64,000 nucleotides of DNA from Spirosoma utsteinense (GCF_014282275.1 NZ_VFIA01000028.1:1-64000), one strand, 5' to 3'. Shown: positions 16,667-27,500, numbered from the stretch's first letter. Notes: a model not told the origin generated them from the letters alone. A program made the numbers and translations.

Positions 16667-18697
16667 GTGCAATCGTCTACCCCGCCTACGTTTTCGCAAC
16701 AGGCTCGAAACTACATCATTGCGTTTTACCAGACCCAGCGCAACGCCTTTGTCGTTATCATCACCCTGCTCATTGGTTTTTATGTCCTGAACGTGCCCGA
16801 TCAGGCCGAGGACATGATACAGGCGGTGATCGATACGGGTATCACCAGCCGCCTGTTTCTGTACATCATGCTCAGCGTGTTCGTCTGGAGTTGCGTCGTA
16901 TACTGTTGTACGCGCATGATCCTGCATATTTCGCCCGTTGGTCTGCGGCTGAACGATGCGGCAGACTGGCTGCTGCGATGGCTCCCCAAATTTGGCGGTA
17001 TCCTGCCTACGCTCATACTGACCTTCGCGTTCTGGCAACCGGCCCATCTGCACTCATACCTGCTCCTGCTCGAAAGTGGCCTGATGCTGGCCCTTTTCCT
17101 GTGGGTAGAACGGCGCGTGCCGGTTTTCAGGCTGCCCCGGAACTGGAACTTCTCCAATCGGTATACCAGCTTCAAACAGGATATCCGGGAGTTGTGGCGC
17201 CATCCCCTGGGTCGGCTAACGCTTAAAAGCGGCTTCGTCCTGACCGGCTTTCTGCTGCTGCTGTTCAGCCTGCCGGTAGAGTGGGAAATTGCCCGGCGGC
17301 TCCGTCCAACGGCGGTCGTCATTTTCGGCATCTCGCTGCTTACCTTCTGGGGCAGTCTCATCGTGTACTTCAACGATTACCGCTACCGGCCGCTGGTCCT
17401 GATCGTAGGTGCTTACCTGATCGTGATCAGTGCCTGGAACGACAACACCGCCGTTCGGCGAGCCATTAACGGGGTGCCGCCGATTAGAGACCGGCCAACT
17501 GTTGAAGAACACTTTGCCCGATGGGTAAAAAATCGACGTCAGGAAGATCGGGACACCATTCCGCTGGTGCTGATCGCGGCCGAAGGCGGAGGAACGCGCG
17601 CGCTGAACTGGACCGCCGAAACGCTCATCCGGCTCGACTCCATCATTCCGGGCTTCAGCCGACACGTATATGCACTGAGTGGCGTCTCGGGCGGGGGCGT
17701 CGGTACGGTATTTTACACCGCTTTTCTGCGCGACATACCCCAGCAGCAACGCATCAGCCACTTCGACCGGTTCAGGAATATTATCCGGGACGATTACCTC
17801 TCGGGGGTGTCGGCAGCCCTGCTTTTCCCGGAGTCGATACAGCGGGTTTTACCCGTTGCCGTTCCCGCTCTGGAACGGGGTAAGTGGCTCGAAGACTCCT
17901 GGGCCGACTCCTACCGCGATAACCTGGCGCTACCTACGCTCGACCAGTCGCTGACCCAGCTATACCAGACGCCAGCGGGCTATAACTACGATTTGCCATC
18001 GTTGCTGCTGAACGGAACCCTGGCCGAGTCGGGCCAGAAAACCATCACCTCCAACCTCAAGCTCAACCCGCGCTACTTCAACGATGTGGTGTCAACGATC
18101 GACGTACTCGGTGCCGACGTGCCGCTAAAAACGGCCGCGTCCCTGTGCAGCCGGTTTCCGGTGGTTACCAACGGCGGGCTGATCCAGAAAGACACCGTTG
18201 ACCAGCGCGGGCGTAAACGCCCATACGGCGGACACGTGGTGGATGGTGGCTATTTCGACAATTCGGGTGTTGAAACCTGTATTCAACTGCTCAACAACCT
18301 CGTTCCGTCTATCCGGCGGCTGGATACGACCGAGCGGGTCACGATCATCCCGTACATCATCTTCATTCAGAACAGCAATACGGTTGGTCAGCTATCCAGA
18401 AAGCGGTCTATGCTTCAGGTGTTACGGATACCGCTGCTCGGCTTTTTCAATGCCTGGGACAACGGGTCCGTCACCCGCGACAACATGTTCAACTCGTTCA
18501 TGGATCGGTTCACCAACCCAAAAACCAATTACCTGACCCTGCGTCTGGCCTACAACGCGAACTACCCGCTCGGCTGGTTCCTGTCTGACAGCGTAGCCCG
18601 GGTCCTGAGCCAACAGGCACAGGACTCCATCAGCCTGCGCAACCGCGAACTGGTCCGGCTCAAGAACGCGTTTGTCAGGACCCGCCCTGTTCGGTGA
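16667..18697 (+). CDS. Membrane patatin-like phospholipase
   Basis: 676 residues, starting at GTG; no close in-frame ATG fits better. The N-terminal ~270 residues hold about six to seven membrane helices. A patatin domain follows: VLIAAEGGGTRAL (oxyanion Gly-rich loop), the nucleophile in YALSGVSGGGVG (GxSGG) and the catalytic Asp in HVVDGGYFDNSGVE (DGG). Patatins are Ser/Asp lipid acyl hydrolases. The multi-helix N-terminus places the active site at the membrane. Converges with the GH2 gene, whose stop is 4 bp beyond. Substrate unknown. Confidence 0.85.
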   Translation: MQSSTPPTFSQQARNYIIAFYQTQRNAFVVIITLLIGFYVLNVPDQAEDMIQAVIDTGITSRLFLYIMLSVFVWSCVVYCCTRMILHISPVGLRLNDAADWLLRWLPKFGGILPTLILTFAFWQPAHLHSYLLLLESGLMLALFLWVERRVPVFRLPRNWNFSNRYTSFKQDIRELWRHPLGRLTLKSGFVLTGFLLLLFSLPVEWEIARRLRPTAVVIFGISLLTFWGSLIVYFNDYRYRPLVLIVGAYLIVISAWNDNTAVRRAINGVPPIRDRPTVEEHFARWVKNRRQEDRDTIPLVLIAAEGGGTRALNWTAETLIRLDSIIPGFSRHVYALSGVSGGGVGTVFYTAFLRDIPQQQRISHFDRFRNIIRDDYLSGVSAALLFPESIQRVLPVAVPALERGKWLEDSWADSYRDNLALPTLDQSLTQLYQTPAGYNYDLPSLLLNGTLAESGQKTITSNLKLNPRYFNDVVSTIDVLGADVPLKTAASLCSRFPVVTNGGLIQKDTVDQRGRKRPYGGHVVDGGYFDNSGVETCIQLLNNLVPSIRRLDTTERVTIIPYIIFIQNSNTVGQLSRKRSMLQVLRIPLLGFFNAWDNGSVTRDNMFNSFMDRFTNPKTNYLTLRLAYNANYPLGWFLSDSVARVLSQQAQDSISLRNRELVRLKNAFVRTRPVR

Positions 18698-18701
18698 TCG
18701 T

Positions 18702-20582
18702 TTACCCGTTTGCGCGCGATGCCAGCAACCCGGCGGGTACCATCAGCTCACCCGTCTGGAAGTCGATGAGCCCGTTGCGTTCGTCTTCGATGTTGGTCGC
18801 CTGGGTATACACGTCTCCGGCGATACTGCGCTGGCGTAGTTCCTGCTTGAATAAACGAATGCGGTCGGTACGGTCGTCGGCATCGGTCGGACCGCCGTAA
18901 TCGGCAAATCCAAAGCCGCCCCACTCGCTGACGAGCAGCGGCACCTGACGCCGGTAGAAAAACGGATCGCCCACAACCATCGGAAAAGCCGCGACACCGT
19001 CCAGCTCACCCCGCGTCAGGCGGTCGAGCAGGTCACGCCACCGGTCGATGTCGGGCGTGTACAGGTGAGCGGTCATCAGATCAGACTTCAACCGGCCTTC
19101 GCAGGAAACATGGTGCCAGCCATCATTGTCGACAACCAGAAACTGTGGATGGTGTATCTGCATGTAATGGTACATATCGGTGATGTAGCGCCGGGTTTCG
19201 GCATTGGTAGCGATATCCTGAGCGCCCCAGTCTTCATTGTAAAGGCTCCATATAACGATAGACGGATGCGTTTCCATCAGCGCCAGCATCCGTACCAGTT
19301 CAGTCTGGTGTTTCTCGCGGCTCCGCATGTTGGAGCTGTGCGGGCTGGGCACTTCTACCCACAGCAACAACCCCATCTCATCGGCCAGGTTATAAATTCG
19401 GGGGTCGACGCCCGCAATATGGACCCGCACCAGGTTACAGCCCAACTCGCGCATGGCGTGGAAATGACGCTTTATCTCCTCCAGTGTGGCCGTACCCGGC
19501 TGATACAGAATACCATCCAGGTAAATGGATTTTCCGTTCAGATAAACGCAGCAACCCCTGGCTTCCACCTTGCGTAAACCAAAGTGGGTTTCGATAGGTG
19601 CTCCGTAGCCATCGGCATCAATAAGCTGCCCTACCAGCCGGTACAGGGTAGGCGACCCCGGTGACCATAGTTCGCTCCCCGGCACTTCAATAACCACGCG
19701 CTGCTGTTTCTGACCCGCTTCCAGCTGCAACGAAAAATCAGACTGGGCCAGTGGCTCCGTATGCCCTTCGCCCCTGGCAAATACCTGCAATCGAATGGTA
19801 TACAGACCGGGGTCATGGATGCGGGTGGTCAGGTTTACCCGTACCAGCTCGTCCTCCACCATACTCACGATGCCCACCCGCGAGCGCAGGCGGTTACGGC
19901 CAACAGTTTCTATCCAGACGCTGCGAACCGCGCCCGTCGACGTCTGGTACCAGATGCCGCCCCGTTTATAGACGTGCGACTCCTGTTTACCCCGTGGAAT
20001 GTCGGCATCCATCGAATCGGCAATACGTACGGTCAACCGGTTAACAGGCCGTAGGTTCTCGGCATGAAGTTCATAGGAAAACGAGGTGTATTCACCGTAA
20101 TGAACAGACTCACCCTCAATCGTTTCCAGTAGAACACCGTTGAGCCAGACCCGGGTTTCGTAGCCGCAGGCACCAAACGTAAGCTGAAACATAGACTTAC
20201 CGTTGGCTACACTTTCCAGCATCGGCATGTCAAATTCCCGCTCATACCAGACCACTACAGTATCGTGCCACGATGTTTGGGTAGCGTCTTTGGCTTCGGC
20301 CAGGTGTTCTTCGACGGTGCCGGGCCAGTGGGCGGTTCGCCCGTAGGTATGCCCCAGGTGCCAGCCTTCGCTCATACCCCGGTCGTTGATATCGAGCGCG
20401 AACTGCCACTCGCCATCGAGCAGCAAAAATGAATCGGGTCGATTAACGGAACGTGGCAGCGACGGGACTGCTTCCACAGCAGTTGTCTCTACGGTGGCCA
20501 CGGAAACGGCGGACGCGGCCATGGTGGTCGGATTCTCTTCACGGCAGTCTGTCAGGCCGTGGTTCAGCGTTTGTAACTCCAT
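18702..20582 (-). CDS. Glycoside hydrolase family 2 protein
   Basis: 626 residues: N-terminal sugar-binding jelly roll (about 50-235, LDGEWQFALD, RVWLNGVLL), immunoglobulin-like domain (about 240-340) and TIM barrel (about 345-626). General acid Glu is E450 in VIWSLYNEDW and the nucleophile Glu is E553 in LLVSEWGGFG, as in GH2 beta-galactosidases, glucuronidases and mannosidases. No signal peptide is visible; the first ~40 residues are Ala/Thr/Val-rich without a positive n-region, so it may be cytoplasmic. The barrel loop LDGILYQPGT departs from the usual GVNRH-type motif, so substrate is open. Confidence 0.85.
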   Translation of the reverse strand: MELQTLNHGLTDCREENPTTMAASAVSVATVETTAVEAVPSLPRSVNRPDSFLLLDGEWQFALDINDRGMSEGWHLGHTYGRTAHWPGTVEEHLAEAKDATQTSWHDTVVVWYEREFDMPMLESVANGKSMFQLTFGACGYETRVWLNGVLLETIEGESVHYGEYTSFSYELHAENLRPVNRLTVRIADSMDADIPRGKQESHVYKRGGIWYQTSTGAVRSVWIETVGRNRLRSRVGIVSMVEDELVRVNLTTRIHDPGLYTIRLQVFARGEGHTEPLAQSDFSLQLEAGQKQQRVVIEVPGSELWSPGSPTLYRLVGQLIDADGYGAPIETHFGLRKVEARGCCVYLNGKSIYLDGILYQPGTATLEEIKRHFHAMRELGCNLVRVHIAGVDPRIYNLADEMGLLLWVEVPSPHSSNMRSREKHQTELVRMLALMETHPSIVIWSLYNEDWGAQDIATNAETRRYITDMYHYMQIHHPQFLVVDNDGWHHVSCEGRLKSDLMTAHLYTPDIDRWRDLLDRLTRGELDGVAAFPMVVGDPFFYRRQVPLLVSEWGGFGFADYGGPTDADDRTDRIRLFKQELRQRSIAGDVYTQATNIEDERNGLIDFQTGELMVPAGLLASRANG

Positions 20583-20692
20583 ACGCTACTAACGATCATA
20601 TATGCATGGCGGTTTGATAAACTTATTTACAGTTTTCTGTTGGCATTGTAAGTCAGGCAGTAAATTCTCAACGACATGATGAAGCGGCTTAC

Positions 20693-21139
20693 TCAGTCCT
20701 CGATTGCTTCGATATCGAGTTGCTTCAGTCGCTCAAGATTTTCCTTCATAGCGTTGAGCTGCTCGGGGGGATGTCCTTGCCAATCCGTAACCTCTCCAGT
20801 AACCCGAAGTGGATGCCGGGAGCGGTATGATTTTGTTGGATTGCCCGGATATTTCTTGTCGGTCAAATTGGGGTCGTCCTCAATCGGGCCAGTCGGCTCT
20901 ACACGGTAAATTCTGCCGGGTTCGTCGCCCAGAGCCAGTTCAGCACCCCAGGTAGCGGCATCCAGGGTGGCCGTCAGGTATACGTAGGACGCCTTCTTCC
21001 GCTTCCCGTAATTTGAGTTGAAACCGGCCTCAATCAAGTCGCCCGGCTTCAGGTTGGCCTTGGTTCCATGATAAAACCCCAGTGAACTAAGATCGTGAGC
21101 AGAGGGCATTGATTCCGCTTCGCTACTGTTTGCTTTCAT
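20693..21139 (-). CDS. arr: Rifampin ADP-ribosyltransferase
   Basis: 148 residues, the usual Arr length. It inactivates rifamycins by NAD-dependent ADP-ribosylation of the ansa-chain hydroxyl at C23. Strong family signature throughout: GFYHGTKANLKPGDLI (H24), GFNSNYGKRKKASYVYLT, LDAATWGAELALGDEPGRIY, PTGPIEDDPNLTDKKYPGNP and VTGEVTDWQGHPPEQL. The start could also be Met11 at 21109. It stands alone, next to a palindrome-rich region, with no integrase or cassette site seen. Chromosomal arr copies are common in environmental bacteria. Confidence 0.95.
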   Translation of the reverse strand: MKANSSEAESMPSAHDLSSLGFYHGTKANLKPGDLIEAGFNSNYGKRKKASYVYLTATLDAATWGAELALGDEPGRIYRVEPTGPIEDDPNLTDKKYPGNPTKSYRSRHPLRVTGEVTDWQGHPPEQLNAMKENLERLKQLDIEAIED

Positions 21140-21269
21140 TGTCGAGTGGTTTAGGATCTATCCCGCTAAAATAGTCATCCTTACTAGGTAGACGGTCAAC
21201 ATTTTACGTTGAACCTGTTTGGGATTTCACGTTGGCCCGTGTTTCATTCAGCAAGGCGGTCGGTTGTAG

Positions 21270-21395
21270 CCTGGACGGCTACGTCCGGGACTGAAATGGG
21301 AATACGCTTACCCGGACGTTATTGACGGAGTTATTTGCAATGCACCCGCAACGGGAGTGAAATAAGACTAAGCTACCCGGACGTGGCCGTCCAGG
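21270..21395. repeat. Inverted repeat pair in gene-free region
   Basis: cctggacggctacgtccggg (21270-21289) and its complement with one mismatch (21376-21395) enclose about 86 bp with another ttacccggacgtta-like motif at 21308-21321. No coding sequence. Confidence 0.55.
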
Positions 21396-21527
21396 CGACT
21401 CCACGTCCTGCCAGTAAGCCTAAACCGGTTCAATTAGAGCAGCTTTCCGATTTTGTTGGTTTCTTACTGACGGCACCACTCAGGTTGGGACCGGACTATA
21501 GGCATGCCGCTGTAAGGGCGGCTAAAC

Positions 21528-21957
21528 AAACATGAGTCATCCCGAATTTTAACGAATCGTTATACTTCGGGAAAACCTTACCCAAAAAGCGGCCTGGTTC
21601 CGGCACATCTGCGGGGGCGTGGCATTGGGTCAGGGGACGTATTGTCTGGGGAGATCTCCAGCCTTGGTCAGCTAGCCCCGTAAGGGCGACCTGTCACTAG
21701 TTGGTAGCGCTCCTATCCTCTCTAAAGCGCCGTAGGTGCGACCTAACTGAACTGGATTAGGTCGCACCTACGGCGCTTTACGGGCCTACCCCTTCTTTCT
21801 TTTCTATTGACATGTCGCCCCTACAGGGCTTATCTGTAGAAAAAAAAGAAGTGTATACCCGGTAGGTCAAGGGCCTTAACACCACACGCAATACCCTTAT
21901 TTTCACTCCAAACTTTAAACAGGTAGCGACTTTTAAAATTCGGGATGACTCATGTTT
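21528..21957. repeat. 430-bp element with 25-bp perfect inverted ends
   Basis: The ends 21528-21552 and 21933-21957 are perfect 25-bp inverted repeats (aaacatgagtcatcccgaat onward). Inside are at least two further palindromic layers: a 23-bp-arm hairpin at 21723-21780, and a pair agccccgtaagggcgacctg (from about 21673) versus tgtcgcccctacagggct (from about 21812). No open frame of note. The nested symmetry suggests a non-autonomous mobile or REP-like unit; its right edge lies 27 bp from the stop of the gene at 21984. Confidence 0.65.
21723..21780. repeat. Perfect 23-bp-arm hairpin inside the 430-bp element
   Basis: taaagcgccgtaggtgcgac onward at 21723-21745 and its exact complement at 21758-21780, with a 12-nt loop. 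The core gtaggtgcgacct is a variant of the gtaggggcgacc repeat core found elsewhere in the window. Confidence 0.7.
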
Positions 21958-21983
21958 TGGGAAAGTAACTGTGTAACGTGAGA

Positions 21984-22415
21984 TCAAGTCGTAAAAATCG
22001 GTTTGGCAATAATCGTTAAAGGCTTCTCGAAATCTCCCGGCATCTCAACTCCCGTCAGCAAGGTAGCCGCTGTGATAAATTTGAACGTACTCTTCGGATC
22101 GCTGGGATCATCCTCATACTGAACCTGTAGGGAAACGGGCTTTTCACTGGAAAGGACCTGGTAAAACCCGGCAAAAACACTGCGGTCAAAGAAGATAGCC
22201 AGGCTGATGGGGTTGAAATTAAGTCCACCCAGATTTCCGATCTGGCCGATGTTGGGGGCATACGGATTTTTAGGAAAGAACAATACAGTTGCTTTGTAAC
22301 GAATCCCATGCGATTGGTCGGGACTGACGAGTTGCAGTACAAACGAGTTTTGGGTAGCGTTTTGATCGAGTTGAACGGTGTAGGTTTCGATCTCAAATTT
22401 TACTGATTTAGCCAT
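21984..22415 (-). CDS. Hypothetical protein, unknown
   Basis: 143 residues, no signal peptide or membrane segment. Beta-rich sequence with alternating hydrophobic residues (VKFEIETYTVQLD, IRYKATVLFF, ISLAIFFDRSVFAGFYQVL, VSLQVQYEDDPSDP). No family recognised; it could be a small beta-sandwich. Isolated, with a palindromic element downstream and an AT-rich gap upstream. Confidence 0.5.
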   Translation of the reverse strand: MAKSVKFEIETYTVQLDQNATQNSFVLQLVSPDQSHGIRYKATVLFFPKNPYAPNIGQIGNLGGLNFNPISLAIFFDRSVFAGFYQVLSSEKPVSLQVQYEDDPSDPKSTFKFITAATLLTGVEMPGDFEKPLTIIAKPIFTT

Positions 22416-22839
22416 GATCTAAAAAGAGTTTATGGAGTTGATGTAGACTTAGTCGTCTTATGATCATACGGGGCAAACAACCCTAGCTGCTTTTATAAAT
22501 CTGATCGATCTAAATCAGCCTGAACCGCCTGTAATGTAGGTCACTACAGGCAATGGGTTGCGTTTAAGGGGTGCCAAAACAGCCCCTTTACTCAGAATAG
22601 TGATTGGAAACGATAGCTTTTTTACCATTCCAAACAAATACGTAGCCGCTGAACCAGATTCCGGGCATGAGTCAATACATCAACTCGTCAAACGATAAAG
22701 ATTAGTTAGACTTAATGGAGAGAAGCCAGCTGGATTATAGACCACATATCGAAATAGTAAAAATAAATCTTAGAATTGACTAAGGGATAAAGCTCGTTTT
22801 GCAGACTTAGTAGTACATACGTTATGGCTGCTCCTGTCA
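22416..22839. other. AT-rich gap before the sigma factor gene
   Basis: About 420 bp with no convincing coding frame. It must contain the promoters of the flanking divergent genes, but I could not fix a box with confidence. Confidence 0.3.
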
Positions 22840-23535
22840 ATGGCTGAAAACTTAGTTGATAAACATGTTTCTATTCGTCCGTTTTGCGAACCAGATACGA
22901 ATCCGGTCGTACTCGACGAAGAGTTTCTGATAAGGCAGACATTTGCCGTGGATGCCCGACGGGGGTACGAACTTCTTTTCCGGCGCTATTACCGAGCGTT
23001 ATGTAGTCATGCTGTGCGCTTTGTCCATTCCCGCACGATTGCCGAGGACCTGGTTAGCGAAGTTTTTTTTAGTTTCTGGAAAAACCAGGTCCAGCAGCAC
23101 ATTACTTCCTCCTACCAGGCTTACCTCTACGCATCGGTGCGTAAGCGGGCCTATACGCATTTAAGGGCCGAATTTCAGTTGGAGTCCCTGACACATGACC
23201 CCGATGTGCTGAGTACGGCAGGCTCTATCGACCCGGAGCAACTGCTTGAGTATACTGAACTTTATCAACGTATCGAGGAAACCGTACGAACGCTGCCCCC
23301 CCAATGCCAGCGCGTTTTCATCATGAGCCGGTTTGAAGGAAAAAAGCACCGCGAAATCGCGGACGAACTGAAACTATCAACCAAAACGATTGAAGCCCAT
23401 TTAAACCGGGCGCTGTCTCAACTACGCCGTACCCTTCAGATGGGCCTGTTTTGCTGGCTGACACTGTTCTCTCCCCCGTTACCTATTCCTTCATCGGGCT
23501 TTGTGGCGTCAACCAAAATAGGCATTTACTCATGA
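22840..23535 (+). CDS. ECF sigma factor, FecI-like
   Basis: 231 residues. Sigma-70 region 2 (about 42-110: FAVDARRGYELLFRRYYRAL, SRTIAEDLVSEVFFSFWKN) and region 4 (about 145-210: RVFIMSRFEGKKHREIADEL, STKTIEAHLNRALSQLRRTL). A ~20-residue hydrophobic tail after region 4 is unusual for this class. Its stop overlaps the FecR start by ATGA, so the two are translationally coupled. Together with the STN-bearing SusC downstream this is a complete cell-surface signalling chain. Confidence 0.9.
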   Translation: MAENLVDKHVSIRPFCEPDTNPVVLDEEFLIRQTFAVDARRGYELLFRRYYRALCSHAVRFVHSRTIAEDLVSEVFFSFWKNQVQQHITSSYQAYLYASVRKRAYTHLRAEFQLESLTHDPDVLSTAGSIDPEQLLEYTELYQRIEETVRTLPPQCQRVFIMSRFEGKKHREIADELKLSTKTIEAHLNRALSQLRRTLQMGLFCWLTLFSPPLPIPSSGFVASTKIGIYS

Positions 23536-24533
23536 GTCAGATTATTACAAAAGAGATACTGGTTGAGCACTTTGCGGGTCGCTCCACGGTCCTGCAACGT
23601 ACGATGATCGCCGACTGGCTGCAGCAGCCCGCTCATCAACAGCAATACATTGCCTGGCTCGATGAATGGGAACGTCATCACCCACAGTACCTGGCTAACG
23701 ACGATGCGGCCCTGAGCAGGCTTCTGGATAGGATAGACGTCTGGGAACAGCGGCAACCCGACCAGACAGAAACCCGTGTGGTCGTCCTACGTCCTTTTTC
23801 GGGGTACACCCCCTGGCTGGTGGCGGCCACGATCGCCCTTTGCCTACTGGCCGGGCTCTATGCCGGGAAACAGTATGTGCTATACCAGACCATTGAAACG
23901 GGCTTTGGTGAAACCCGGCGACTTACTTTACCCGATGGGTCCCGCGTTACGCTTAACGCCCACTCAACGTTGCGGCTACCCCGCTTTGGATTTGGTGAGA
24001 AAACACGGGCGGTGTTCCTGACCGGAGAAGCCGCTTTCGCGATACGCCATACGCCCACCCACGAACGCTTTGTGGTGCATACCAACCGGGGCGTCGACGT
24101 TGTGGTGCTGGGAACCGAGTTCAACGTATACAACAGACCGACAGGCACGAAAGTCGTGCTTAGCAAAGGGGCCATTCAACTGAATTATGCGCAGGCATCG
24201 AAAGCGATCCGGCGGTTCCGGCTCCAACCCGGCGATTTGGTGAATGTCGATCCATCAGGCCAGCTGACTAAAAGCCATACCGAACAACCCAATATCAGCA
24301 CCGCCTGGTGCGATAACCGATTTATTTTCAACAGCACGACCGTCCGTGAAATCGCCGATCTTCTCCGGGACACGTATGACCTGCAGGTGGTATTAAAAAG
24401 CCAGCACCTGGCGAAACGTACCGTTACCGGCTCCTTCGAGGCAAAGAACGCCGACGAGTTTCTTCAGGTGGTGGCCGGGCTACTGGAAATCAACTACAGG
24501 CAACACGGCAATACCGTAACTTTTTTCGATTAG
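23532..24533 (+). CDS. FecR-family anti-sigma factor
   Basis: 333 residues. I start at ATG 23532, overlapping the sigma gene's stop, rather than the in-frame ATG at 23451 inside it. A cytoplasmic sigma-binding helix region (about 1-85), one membrane helix (WLVAATIALCLLAGLYAG), a periplasmic FecR domain (TRRLTLPDGSRVTLNAHSTL, VFLTGEAAFAI, VVVLGTEFNVY) and a C-terminal DUF4974-type domain (FIFNSTTVREIADLL, VTGSFEAKNADEFLQ). It holds the sigma factor until the outer-membrane receptor signals substrate. Confidence 0.9.
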   Translation: MSQIITKEILVEHFAGRSTVLQRTMIADWLQQPAHQQQYIAWLDEWERHHPQYLANDDAALSRLLDRIDVWEQRQPDQTETRVVVLRPFSGYTPWLVAATIALCLLAGLYAGKQYVLYQTIETGFGETRRLTLPDGSRVTLNAHSTLRLPRFGFGEKTRAVFLTGEAAFAIRHTPTHERFVVHTNRGVDVVVLGTEFNVYNRPTGTKVVLSKGAIQLNYAQASKAIRRFRLQPGDLVNVDPSGQLTKSHTEQPNISTAWCDNRFIFNSTTVREIADLLRDTYDLQVVLKSQHLAKRTVTGSFEAKNADEFLQVVAGLLEINYRQHGNTVTFFD

Positions 24534-24567
24534 TACCTGCTCCTTCTCCCCCTTAACAACATCTTTT

Positions 24568-27500
24568 ATGCGTTTATATTTGTACCCTGGTTCGCTACCC
24601 GTTTTGGTATTGGGTGCGCTGCTGATCGGTTTGCAACCCGCCAGTGGTCAGTCGTTTGCGTTGGCCCGGCAACAGCCCCAGTCAACACCTGCTGCACCCG
24701 GCGTAGCCACCCGACGCCTGGCTGACGTACTCAACGACTTGAAAGCTCGCTACCAGACGGATATTCTTTTTGAAGATCGCACGCTGGCGAATCTGAACGT
24801 TCCAGCCAACGCACTGGGCAGCACCATCAGTTTGGAGCAGGCACTCGGCCGGTTGCTAAAGCCCTTTAACCTACGCTACAAACAGGTCAAACCCGGTACG
24901 TGGGTCGTGCTGACTCGCCGGCCATTAGTTCCGCCGGCCACGGGTCAGGATCAGAGCGCACAGGTAACCGACCCTACCCTGTTCAGACAGGAACCGGCAC
25001 CCGTTGACCACGTTTCGTCCGCAGTGGGGACAGCCCGGCCGGAAGAGGTAATCATTACGGGTACAGTGAAGGCTACCGACAATGGAGAGGTCCTCCCCGG
25101 CGTGAGCGTCATTCTGAAAGGAACCAGCCGGGGTACCACCACCGATGCCAACGGGCGGTACCAGTTGAGTGTGCCGGAACCAACAACCGGGCCAGCTTCG
25201 CTCACGCTGGTATTCTCTTTTGTCGGTTACGTCAGTCAGGAAATAGCGCCTGGAAACCGCCAGTCGGTCGACGTTCAGCTGGCCCCCGACGACCAGACGC
25301 TGAGTGAAGTAGTGGTCGTTGGCTACGGCACCCAGAAAAAAAGTGACCTGACAGGATCGGTGGCTTCGGTGAAAGCAAAAGACCTGAATGCATTACCTCA
25401 AACCACCGTCACCCAGGCCTTGCAGGGCCGGGCAGCGGGTGTGCAGGTCACCCAGAATTCGGGGCAGCCGGGGGGAACTGTCACGGTTCGAATACGGGGC
25501 AGCAACTCCATTGTCGGGGGCAACAATCCGCTTTATGTGGTCGATGGCTTTGCGCTGTCCGGAACCCCGTCGGCCCTTAATCCCGCTGATATCGAATCGA
25601 TCGATGTGCTGAAAGACGCATCGGCAACGGCCATTTATGGTTCCCGCGGGGCCAATGGCGTCATTATCGTAACCACCCGCCGGGGTAAATCAGGGAAGGG
25701 GCAGATCGATATCGACAGCTATTACGCTGTTCAGCAGCCCATCAAAGAAATTCCGTTGCTCAGTGGCCGCGAGTTTGCTGAACTGGCCAATGAGCGGGCC
25801 CTCAATGACAAACTGGCCCCCTACTTTACGGCCGACCAGATCAATAGCTTTGGCGAAGGTACCAACTGGCAGCGCGAGCTCTTCCGGACCGCGCCCATGC
25901 AAAACCACGTACTGACGTTTTCAGGAGGTAACGACAAGCTTCAGTATTCAGCCTCTGCCAACTACCTCAATCAGCAGGGCATTGTGCAGACTTCAGACTA
26001 CTGGAAAGCCGGTGCCCGCGCCAATATCAACCACAAAGTGAATAACCGGCTTAATTTGGCTTACTCGATGATCGTAAGCCGCACGAACCGGAATCAGATT
26101 AGTGGCGAAAATTCGAGCCGGGGCGACGGGGTAACTTCAGCCCTGCTGGTAGCTCCGCCCACGGTATCGCCCCTCGATGCCAACGGCAACTACAGCAATG
26201 TGGTGCCCTATACGTTTAGCCCTAACGTGCTGCGAAACCCGCTGGCACTGGCCAGAGAAGTAAAAAATCAGAACCAGCGGGACTATACGCTGGCAAACAT
26301 AGCGCTGACCTATCAGCTGGTGGAGGGACTTTCGGTACGGACATCGATTGGTATTGAGAGTGATAAGGCGAAGGGAAACTTTTATTCATCGCGCCGGCTG
26401 GCTGATATCACCCCAACGGGTTCGGCTTCCCAGTCATACGCCGATCAGCTTAATGTGCTTAATGAGAACACGCTTACCTACACCCGAACCCTGGCCGAAC
26501 GCCATAATCTGACAGCGTTGGGTGGGTTCACCTACCAGACACAAACCAATCAGAACTTCTCGGCATCGGCCACCGGGTTTGCCAACGATAACCTACAGTT
26601 CTATACGTTACAGGCGGGTAGCACCCCCGGTATTCCAACATCGTCTTACAGCGACTGGTCGTTACTTTCTTATCTGGGACGCGTTAATTACTCCTTCGCC
26701 AACAAATATTTACTGACGGCCAGCATTCGGACTGACGGCTCATCCCGGTTCGGAACAAATAACAAATGGGGCTATTTCCCATCGGCGGCCATCGGATGGC
26801 GGTTGATCGAAGAGCCGTTCCTCAAGGATGCCCGGTGGCTGTCGGATCTAAAACTGCGCGGTTCGTGGGGAAAAACGGGAAACACCGGCCTGAATCCCTA
26901 CCAGACGCTCAATCAGCTGAACCCCTACCAAACGATCTTTGGCAATGAGCTGACAATTGGCTACGCGCCCGGCACTTCACTCTCCAATCCGGACTTAAAA
27001 TGGGAATCCACTACCCAAACGAATATTGGGCTGGACGCGGGATTTCTGCAAAACCGGCTGCAGCTGAATCTGGATTTTTACATCAAGAACACAACCGATT
27101 TGCTGGCCACCGTGCCGCTGCCACCGGGGTCGGGCTACAACCAGACGACCCAGAACATCGGCAGCATTCGCAACGCCGGCATAGAACTGTCGGTATCGGC
27201 CAACGTACTGCGCGGACCCGTTCGCTGGGACGTGTCGGCCAATGGATCGGCCAACCGGAATGAAGTGCGGCAGTTATCCGGCGGCAGCGACGTGTTCGGC
27301 ACTGCGCTGAGCAACCCGCTTGGGGTACCGGTTAACCTGGTACGAGTAGGCCAGCCTGTCGGGGTATTCTACGGGTTCAAAGAAAACGGCCTCGACGAGC
27401 AAGGGGCCATCCGGTTTGTCGACCTAAACGGGGATGGGCTCATCAACGACAATGACCGAACCATCATTGGCAACCCGAATCCGAAATTTACCTACGGCTT

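Noticed and set aside
18694..18900. Small plus-strand frame after the patatin gene
   Set aside because: Lies wholly antisense to the end of the GH2 gene and has no distinct features.
21270..21957. CRISPR-like repeats
   Set aside because: Repeats are inverted rather than directly spaced, with no regular spacers and no cas genes.
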